From an uncultured Planctomycetaceae bacterium (GTDB taxonomy: Bacteria; Planctomycetota; Planctomycetia; Pirellulales; Lacipirellulaceae): 10,171 bases of DNA. Below are positions 5,430 to 10,171 of this stretch, piece by piece; within the stretch, counting starts at the first letter, position 1; each line of letters begins with the position of its first letter. The stretch covers positions 1 to 10,171 of the forward strand of contig CALMBE010000039.1 in assembly GCA_937860165.1 (NCBI GenBank). The letters run 5' to 3'. The position numbers and the translations under genes are program-made. A model generated the notes under the pieces. The model made no database searches. It was not told the DNA's origin and worked only from the letters and a program-made list of their open reading frames with translations.

Positions 5430-5828
5430 CTACACGCGGCGCTTCTTGCGAGGACGACAGCCATTGTGGGGCAAGGGTGTGACGTCTTCGATCGATTTCA
5501 CTTTAAGCCCCGCAGACTCCAAGGCCGTGATCGCGCTTTCGCGACCACTCCCGGGGCCCTTGACTCGCACTTCGACATCCTTGACACCAAATTTCTTGGC
5601 CTTTTCGGCTGCCTGCTGAGCGGCGCTTTGACCAGCAAAGGGGGTGCTCTTGCGACTTCCCTTGAAGCCACTCGTACCGGCACTGGCCCAACAGAGGGTG
5701 TCTCCCTTGGTGTCGGTGATGGTGACGGTCGTGTTATTGAACGTCGACTTGATGTGGGCAATTCCCACGCTCACGTTGCGACGAATCGTTTTCTTCTTAA
5801 CTTTGGTTTGTTTTACTTGCTTGGCCAC
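5430..5828 (-). CDS. rpsK: Small-subunit ribosomal protein uS11
   Basis: uS11 sits on the 30S platform near the Shine-Dalgarno helix. The GTG at 5828 is chosen because it gives the family start (MAKQVKQ) and 132 residues, close to the normal 129. A GGGAG lies 11 bases upstream. In-frame GTG (5840) and TTG (5849) codons further up would add 4 or 7 residues but place the site too close to or inside the gene. Core signatures are [34 protein letters not shown] and [17 protein letters not shown]. The end [13 protein letters not shown] keeps the Asn-Gly pair, whose asparagine becomes isoaspartate in E. coli S11. It lies 99 bases after rpsM and 71 before rpsD. Confidence 0.96.
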   Translation of the reverse strand: MAKQVKQTKVKKKTIRRNVSVGIAHIKSTFNNTTVTITDTKGDTLCWASAGTSGFKGSRKSTPFAGQSAAQQAAEKAKKFGVKDVEVRVKGPGSGRESAITALESAGLKVKSIEDVTPLPHNGCRPRKKRRV

Positions 5829-5873
5829 TGTAAGCCGCACTCCCAGCAAAAGAGGAAATTTCTAATAAGTTAC

Positions 5874-5914
5874 GTCCACGCACTGTGGACCACAACTTGA
5901 ATATCGCAATTCAA
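5874..5914. other. Two consecutive hairpins between rpsM and rpsK
   Basis: Two perfect 6-bp stems sit side by side: TTGAAT/ATTCAA (5897-5914, 6-base loop) and GTCCAC/GTGGAC (5874-5890, 5-base loop), separated by six bases. They occupy the middle of the 99-base gap. Neither is followed by a T tract in the direction of transcription. Function is unknown; intercistronic processing or stability is a guess. Confidence 0.35.
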
Positions 5915-5927
5915 ATCACACCACTCG

Positions 5928-6311
5928 CTACCGCAGATCCTTCACGCCCTTCTTGCCGGCAACGGTCTTTTTCGGACCCTTGCGAGTGCGAGCATTGGTC
6001 TTGGTTCGTTGACCACGAACCGGCAGGCCGCGCCGATGACGCATGCCCCGGTAGCAGGCAATGTCCCGCAGTCGGGAAATGTTCTGGCTGACTTGTCGAC
6101 GCAACTGGCCTTCGACGACATAGTCTTTGTCGAGCAGAGCCGCGAGTCGGGCAACTTCGTCTTCGCCCAAATCTCGAGCACGGGCATGAGGATCGACCCC
6201 CGCCTTGATACAAAGTTCTCGCGCGATTTTCGGACCCACTCCATAAAGATAGGTCAGTGAGATCACCGTTGGGCGATCGGTCGGGATATCGACACCTTGT
6301 AAACGGGGCAT
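5928..6311 (-). CDS. rpsM: Small-subunit ribosomal protein uS13
   Basis: uS13 is in the 30S head and contacts tRNA and the intersubunit bridges. The start [10 protein letters not shown], the helix-two-turn-helix segment [18 protein letters not shown] (21-38), and the basic C-terminal tail with [20 protein letters not shown] (88-107) are diagnostic. Length is 127 against about 118 in E. coli, the extra residues being in the Lys-rich tail. A GGAG lies 10 bases before the ATG. In E. coli this gene opens the alpha operon; here rpmJ and its promoter precede it by 159 bases, part of which is the 21-bp tandem array. Confidence 0.97.
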   Translation of the reverse strand: MPRLQGVDIPTDRPTVISLTYLYGVGPKIARELCIKAGVDPHARARDLGEDEVARLAALLDKDYVVEGQLRRQVSQNISRLRDIACYRGMRHRRGLPVRGQRTKTNARTRKGPKKTVAGKKGVKDLR

Positions 6312-6405
6312 CTGAATTTCACTCCACGGTTACTCAAACAAACATGAATCGAATTAAAATCTTCATTCAGGGACAGCGCAGAAAATAACTGCACTGCTGC
6401 ACAAC

Positions 6406-6489
6406 CACTAACCCTGCCGCTGCAACCACTAACCCCGCCGCTGCAAGCACTAACCCTGCCGCTGCAAGCACTAACCCTGCCGCTGCTTG
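6406..6489 (-). repeat. Four 21-bp tandem repeats derived from the rpmJ 3' end
   Basis: Four head-to-tail 21-base units fill 6406-6489. On the minus strand all carry the core CAGCGGCRGGGTTAGTG. The first unit (6489-6469) contains the last codons of rpmJ, KQRQG and the TAG stop; the other three lie downstream. Units differ by one to three bases. Because 21 is a multiple of three, each downstream unit places another TAG in the rpmJ frame, so read-through would add CLQRQG and stop at once. There are no spacers, so this is not a CRISPR array. The simplest origin is slippage duplication of the gene end. Confidence 0.9.
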
Positions 6490-6584
6490 TGGCGCGGGTT
6501 GGCGCAAACAACGTACACCACGCCCCGGCGGCGCACGACTTTACATTTATCGCAAATACACTTAACGCTGGCTCGGACTTTCAT
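6471..6584 (-). CDS. rpmJ: Large-subunit ribosomal protein bL36, zinc-binding form
   Basis: bL36 is the smallest large-subunit protein and helps fold 23S rRNA near the GTPase-associated region. The 37 residues start [20 protein letters not shown] and end NPRHKQRQG. Cys11, Cys14, Cys27 and His32 are the zinc ligands of the C+ form; Cys9 is an additional cysteine. The ATG at 6584 gives the exact family length. An in-frame extension up to 6746 runs through the map-rpmJ gap and promoter and is not part of the protein. No strong ribosome site is present (a GGGA about 9 bases upstream at best). The 3' end of the gene is the first unit of a tandem array that continues downstream. Confidence 0.95.
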   Translation of the reverse strand: MKVRASVKCICDKCKVVRRRGVVYVVCANPRHKQRQG

Positions 6585-6628
6585 CGGGGGGTTCCCATTG
6601 CGGTCGACGGCTATTCGGGAAACATGCG

Positions 6629-6658
6629 AGTATAGGGCTTTAGGGGCTGGGAGTTCAA
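6629..6658 (-). promoter_or_regulatory. Sigma70-like promoter before rpmJ
   Basis: On the minus strand TTGAAC (6658-6653), an 18-base spacer and TATACT (6634-6629) match the -35 at four and the -10 at five of six positions. The start would be near 6622, about 38 bases before rpmJ. It lies in the 151-base map-rpmJ gap and would drive rpmJ, rpsM, rpsK, rpsD, rpoA and rplQ independently of the upstream spc genes. Confidence 0.5.
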
Positions 6659-6735
6659 GGCCTGCCCGGTCACCGATTTCGCGCTTTTTGCCCCAGTTTT
6701 CCGGAAAGCGACCTTGGCACTTCGCGGGAATCGCC

Positions 6736-7548
6736 TTAAACGGCAAATTCGACGACCTCCGACTCCTGCGGGGCGACCGTCAATAAGGTTGGCCCATCGG
6801 CAGTAATGGCGATCGTATGCTCGAAATGGGCGCTCAGTTTCCCGTCGGTCGTGACTTGGGTCCAGTGATCTCGCAAGATTTTTACTTTTTTGGTCCCCAT
6901 ATTCACCATCGGTTCGACAGCGATCACCAGCCCGGGCTGGATGCGAAAGTCGGCACTCCCCCGCAAGGACCGGCTGGAATAATTGGGGACTTGGGGGTCC
7001 TCGTGCATTTCACGGCCAATGCCGTGTCCCACGAAGTTTTCAACCGAACTAAAACCATGATCTGAGATAAACTGTGCCATCTGCTCGGCGATGTGGCTCC
7101 AGTGGCTTTTCACATATAACAGCTCGATTGCCAGGTCGAGGACACCCTGGGTGGCATCTAAGAGTCGCTGAACCTCACTGCTCACCCGGCCAACTGGATA
7201 AGTGAATGCCGCATCGCCACACCAACCGTTGAGCCGGCACCCGGTGTCAATGCTGACGATGTCCCCCTCCTGGAGCGGGCGATCGTTGGGAATGCCATGC
7301 ACGACCGCTTCGTTGACCGACATGCAGGTGACGGCCGGAAAGGGGGGCTTTTTCTTGGCTGAATTGGGATAGTTCCTGAAGAGCGGAACCGCTCCCAAGG
7401 CGTCGAAGTGGCGCTCGATGGCCCGATCGATCTCGGCCGTCGTGGCCCCCGGCTTAATCATGGACCCAGCAATCTGATGCGCTTTCCAAACGGCCAGTCC
7501 GGACTGCCGCATTAACGCGATTTCTCTGGGAGACTTTAAGTGAATCAT
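6736..7548 (-). CDS. map: Type I methionine aminopeptidase
   Basis: This cytoplasmic metalloenzyme removes the initiator methionine from new proteins. The five metal ligands of the pita-bread fold are present: Asp101 (SIDTG), Asp112 ([11 protein letters not shown]), His175 ([13 protein letters not shown]), Glu212 (AVEPMV) and Glu243 (HFEHTIAIT). The active-site histidines His85 (AVVHGIPN) and His182 are also kept. Length is 270, close to the E. coli protein (264), and there is no N-terminal zinc-finger or other extension. The ATG at 7548 gives the family start ([17 protein letters not shown]) though no ribosome site is seen. It follows adk by 64 bases, as in many spc clusters. infA, often its next neighbour, is not here. 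Confidence 0.96.
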   Translation of the reverse strand: MIHLKSPREIALMRQSGLAVWKAHQIAGSMIKPGATTAEIDRAIERHFDALGAVPLFRNYPNSAKKKPPFPAVTCMSVNEAVVHGIPNDRPLQEGDIVSIDTGCRLNGWCGDAAFTYPVGRVSSEVQRLLDATQGVLDLAIELLYVKSHWSHIAEQMAQFISDHGFSSVENFVGHGIGREMHEDPQVPNYSSRSLRGSADFRIQPGLVIAVEPMVNMGTKKVKILRDHWTQVTTDGKLSAHFEHTIAITADGPTLLTVAPQESEVVEFAV

Positions 7549-7570
7549 GGGGGCATCAATAAAATCTTGG

Positions 7571-7587
7571 ACCGCTTTGCTAGCGGT
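7571..7587 (-). other. Hairpin between adk and map
   Basis: ACCGCT and AGCGGT form a perfect 6-bp stem with a 5-base loop (AGCAA on the minus strand sense). It is followed by CCAAGATTTTATTG, so the T-rich part begins six bases on; this is weakly attenuator-like. It lies 22 bases before the map ATG. Confidence 0.3.
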
Positions 7588-7612
7588 GGGGCCGAACTCT
7601 CAATCCAGCAGG

Positions 7613-8173
7613 CTAAGGCTTAGCAGATCGGACCACCGCGAGAATTCTCTTGAATACATCGGCCGGATCGCCGGTTCCGTCGATTCTACGCAAAATCGCG
7701 TGCTGACTATAGTGGTCCAGGAGTGGCCGAGTGCGATCCTCGAACAAATGGAGCCGCTCCGCGACCACCTCGCGGCTATCATCTTGGCGGCCTCTTCCCG
7801 CGAGTCGACGAAGCAATTCTTCCTCGGGAACGAAGATTTCCAGGGCACAATCGAGGGGTGCTTGGTGCTCGGCAAACCAATTGTCGAGGGATTGGGCCTG
7901 TGGGACCGTGCGGGGATAGCCGTCGAGAATGCAGCCCGACTCACAGTCAGAACTTTGTAGCCTTTCGAAGACGACGCGGTTAACCAACTGGTCGGGAACC
8001 AATTGTCCCTGTTCAATGAACTTCTGGGCGGTCTGTCCAACCTCGCTCCGCAGAGCGATAGCTTCTCGTAAGATATCGCCGGTCGACAATCTCGGAACGT
8101 GTAGGGACTCAGACAGGCGCACCGACTGTGTGCCTTTTCCAGCGCCTGGCGGCCCAATCAAGACAATCCGCAT
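7613..8173 (-). CDS. adk: Adenylate kinase, short-LID form
   Basis: Adenylate kinase interconverts 2 ADP with ATP and AMP. The P-loop GPPGAGKGT is at 7-15, the AMP-site motif LSTGD at 29-33, and DGYPRT at 84-89. Catalytic arginines are in RRLAGRGRQDDSREVVAERL (122-141), where the LID is replaced by a short loop; the about 30-residue LID insert and zinc cysteines of long forms are absent, which explains the 186 residues against 214 in E. coli. A GAGG lies 11 bases before the ATG at 8173. Its place between secY and map is classical. A UMP/CMP-type specificity cannot be excluded from sequence alone, but the context favours adk. Confidence 0.94.
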   Translation of the reverse strand: MRIVLIGPPGAGKGTQSVRLSESLHVPRLSTGDILREAIALRSEVGQTAQKFIEQGQLVPDQLVNRVVFERLQSSDCESGCILDGYPRTVPQAQSLDNWFAEHQAPLDCALEIFVPEEELLRRLAGRGRQDDSREVVAERLHLFEDRTRPLLDHYSQHAILRRIDGTGDPADVFKRILAVVRSAKP

Positions 8174-8237
8174 TTCGTGTTCAGCCTCACCCTCGATTCG
8201 ATTCGAGAGTCGAAGTAACCAGGCAATCGAGAGCTTC

Positions 8238-9614
8238 CTACGATTTCTCCAACAGGCCTGAATAGTTTCTCATCACCAAATGGCTATCGATTTTTTGCAC
8301 CAAATCGAAGGCCACACTAACGGCGATCAACAACCCCGTGCCGCCGTAAAAACTTGCGAGTCGATAGGGGACCCCCATCGAACTCGAAATCACTGTGGGA
8401 ATAATCGCCACCAACGCCAGGAACCCTGCCCCGACATAGGTGATCCGGTACATCACTTTTTCCAAGTAATCGGCGGTCCGCTTGCCAGGGCGATATCCGG
8501 GAATAAAGGAACCGTAGTTTTTCAGATTGTCAGAGACATCTTTTGGATTGAACGTGATAGCCGTCCAAAAATAGCAGAAGAAATAGATCATCGCGACGTA
8601 GCACAGCACATACGTCAGCGATTCACGCGAGAAGGCATCGCTGGCGGCGCTAAAGAACCGATCCCAAAAACCGTCAATCTTCCAAGGGATATTATTGAGC
8701 TGTGTAAAAATCAGAGCGGGCAACATCAGGAGACTGCTGGCAAAAATGATCGGCATGACGCCCGACTGGTTCACCTTGAGCGGCAGATACTGGCGGGTTC
8801 CGCCGTAGACCCGACGACCACGGACATGTTTAGCGCTTTGCATGGGAATTCGCCGTTGGCCGAGCGTGATGTAAACCACTCCCACGACCACCGCCACAAA
8901 CATCACGGCCAGCATCAACAGTTGCTCGATGCCCAACTTACCACCGGCACCCCCCCCAAGTTCCAGGGATGCTTGCTTGATCAACTCATAACCAGCTCCA
9001 GGCATGGCGGCCAAGATGCCAGCCATAATCAGCAAGCTGATCCCATTGCCGATGCCAAACTCGTCGATTTGCTCGCCGATCCACATCAGAAACACCGTGC
9101 CAGCCGTCATCGTAAGTACCGCGACCACTTTCCAGCTAAATGCCAGCACTCCCGTATCGGGATCCAAATAGGCGGCATCCACCAATTGCTGGGGCACGAT
9201 ATAAGCGTTCACATAGACCCAGCTTTGGATCATGCAAATGAACACCGTCGCATAGCGGGTGTATTCATTGATTTTCTTGCGACCGGCTTCCCCTTCTTTT
9301 TGGAGGGCTTCCAGCGGGGGATAAACACTCCCCAACAACTGAAAGATGATCGAAGCCGAAATATACGGCATGATTCCCAGGCCGAAGATGGTCACCTGGT
9401 TAAGCTGGCTAGCAGAGAAAACAGCCACCTGTTGGAGCATGTCGGCCACACCACCCGCTTGCCCCCCCGCGACAGCGGCCTGGACTTTGGCGGGGTCGAC
9501 AATCGGCAGCGGGATTTGGAAACCCAAGCGGTAGATCGCCAACAGCCCCAGCGTGAGCAGAATTTTCTGCCGCAATTCGGGAATCTGCCAAACGACGCGA
9601 AATTTTTCCCACAT
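8238..9614 (-). CDS. secY: Preprotein translocase subunit SecY
   Basis: SecY is the channel of the general secretory pathway in the inner membrane. The 458 residues contain ten hydrophobic segments, at about 18-37, 74-94, 120-140, 163-183, 189-207, 231-251, 285-305, 334-354, 391-411 and 419-440. The plug region after the first segment (about 45-72) is Gly/Ala-rich. Family motifs are IMPYISASIIFQLL (81-94), LGQRRIPMQ in the fourth cytoplasmic loop (251-259) and SFIPGYRPGKRTADYL in the fifth (369-384), where SecA and the ribosome bind. AGGA lies 7 bases before the ATG at 9614. It follows rplO by 100 bases and precedes adk by 64. It is intact; length is slightly above the 443 of E. coli. Confidence 0.97.
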   Translation of the reverse strand: MWEKFRVVWQIPELRQKILLTLGLLAIYRLGFQIPLPIVDPAKVQAAVAGGQAGGVADMLQQVAVFSASQLNQVTIFGLGIMPYISASIIFQLLGSVYPPLEALQKEGEAGRKKINEYTRYATVFICMIQSWVYVNAYIVPQQLVDAAYLDPDTGVLAFSWKVVAVLTMTAGTVFLMWIGEQIDEFGIGNGISLLIMAGILAAMPGAGYELIKQASLELGGGAGGKLGIEQLLMLAVMFVAVVVGVVYITLGQRRIPMQSAKHVRGRRVYGGTRQYLPLKVNQSGVMPIIFASSLLMLPALIFTQLNNIPWKIDGFWDRFFSAASDAFSRESLTYVLCYVAMIYFFCYFWTAITFNPKDVSDNLKNYGSFIPGYRPGKRTADYLEKVMYRITYVGAGFLALVAIIPTVISSSMGVPYRLASFYGGTGLLIAVSVAFDLVQKIDSHLVMRNYSGLLEKS

Positions 9615-9714
9615 GGCTCGATCCTAACTTGCAATGTGTCGCACGTTTTTGGGAGGGGTTGATTCTGGAAACTGACGGACTGTCGAGCGGGTAACTTGAC
9701 CTGCGGAAAGTGCC

Positions 9715-10171
9715 TTATTGCGTGAGGGCTTTTTTCTTAGCCCGGCTCGCACGCTGCTTGACTGCGACCGGAATTTTTCCGGGGATGACGATCATTTGGC
9801 AACCGGCCTTTTCGATCTTTTCAGCGGCCGACTTACTAAACTGATGGGCATTGATCTTGAGCTTTTTGGTCAACTCGCCATCGCCTAAAACCTTGAGCAG
9901 GTCGAAGCGTCCCTTGGCAAGATTCTTTGTCGCCAGGGCTTCGAGTGTCACTTCTTCACCGGCAGAGAAAGCCTTGTCGATCTGCCCGATATTGACCACG
10001 GCAATTTCCTGGCCAAATCGGTTGTGGAAGCCCCGCTTGGGGATGCGTCGCACGAGTGGGGTCATCCCCCCGACAAAGATTGAAAGCTTGGAAACACCGC
10101 TGCGGGAACCTTGCCCGTTGTATCCCCGGCCGGCAGTTTTGCCTTGCCCGGAACCTGGTCCCCGGCCCACG
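9715..10171 (-). CDS. rplO: Large-subunit ribosomal protein uL15, N-terminus cut off
   Basis: uL15 is a late-assembly protein that binds 23S rRNA through a long basic N-terminal arm. The visible 152 residues begin inside that arm at [20 protein letters not shown], followed by [15 protein letters not shown] and the globular part, and end with a basic tail ([12 protein letters not shown]). In the family this GRGPGSG motif is usually preceded by some 20 residues starting MxLxxL, so the true start lies beyond the right edge and the GTG at 10170 is an internal valine. The stop is TAA. It is the first visible gene of the cluster and lies 100 bases upstream of secY. Confidence 0.96.
   Translation of the reverse strand, partial: VGRGPGSGQGKTAGRGYNGQGSRSGVSKLSIFVGGMTPLVRRIPKRGFHNRFGQEIAVVNIGQIDKAFSAGEEVTLEALATKNLAKGRFDLLKVLGDGELTKKLKINAHQFSKSAAEKIEKAGCQMIVIPGKIPVAVKQRASRAKKKALTQ

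Noticed and set aside
6406..6489. CRISPR array
   Set aside because: Units follow each other without spacers and the first is coding sequence of rpmJ; no cas genes are present.
6585..6746. 54-residue N-terminal extension of rpmJ
   Set aside because: bL36 is 37 residues in most bacteria and starts MKVRxS; the extension crosses the map stop and the predicted promoter.
8280..9662. 460-codon open frame on the plus strand opposite secY
   Set aside because: It is antisense to an intact secY, its product is rich in His, Gln, Asp and Arg without any family motif or membrane segment, and it arises from codon bias of the real gene.
1..10171. Defence island or new multi-gene system
   Set aside because: Apart from the known MntA-HepT type pair, the accessory genes are a lone peptidase and a lone lipoprotein with separate signals; nothing ties them into one system.

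Overview
The window carries a bacterial chromosomal segment in which every convincing gene lies on the minus strand, so transcription runs from high to low coordinates. The right-hand 7.3 kb (about 2877-10171) is the end of the spc cluster joined to the alpha cluster: rplO (cut by the window edge), secY, adk, map, rpmJ, rpsM, rpsK, rpsD, rpoA, rplQ. The order is the classical bacterial one, except that infA, often found between map and rpmJ, is absent from this stretch. The genes are separated by unusually wide gaps of 64-165 bases with no overlaps.

The organism is probably a member of the Planctomycetota, perhaps Pirellula-like. This is inferred from a bL17 with two internal insertions, relaxed gene spacing, scarce Shine-Dalgarno sequences, a lipid-anchored orphan protein of a type I associate with planctomycetes, and intergenic repeats built on a TTCCGGCCTAC core. 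No rRNA or marker phylogeny is available here, so the assignment is moderate. Base composition looks mid-range (a little over 50% G+C by eye).

The left-hand 2.9 kb is accessory. From right to left it holds a repeat-rich gap (2676-2876) with a near-perfect 34-bp inverted repeat, a putative zinc metallopeptidase with an HELWH motif (2094-2675), a two-gene MntA-HepT (MNT/HEPN) toxin-antitoxin module with a 4-base GTGA overlap (1380-1990), a repeat-bearing gap with a C-run block (1096-1379), a predicted lipoprotein with its own good promoter (217-1095), and a terminal gap with a pair of palindromic REP/MITE-like units (83-186).

The housekeeping genes work together in translation, transcription and export: ribosomal proteins uL15, bL36, uS13, uS11, uS4 and bL17, the RNA polymerase alpha subunit, the SecY channel, adenylate kinase, and methionine aminopeptidase, which trims nascent chains. 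A sigma70-like promoter in front of rpmJ suggests that the alpha cluster can be transcribed separately from the spc part.

I found no clear evidence of an undescribed multi-gene system. The most notable points are a four-copy 21-bp tandem duplication of the 3' end of rpmJ, stop codon included; the repeat families with compensatory changes and an internal insertion; changed DNA-contact residues in the alpha C-terminal domain; and the insertions in bL17.
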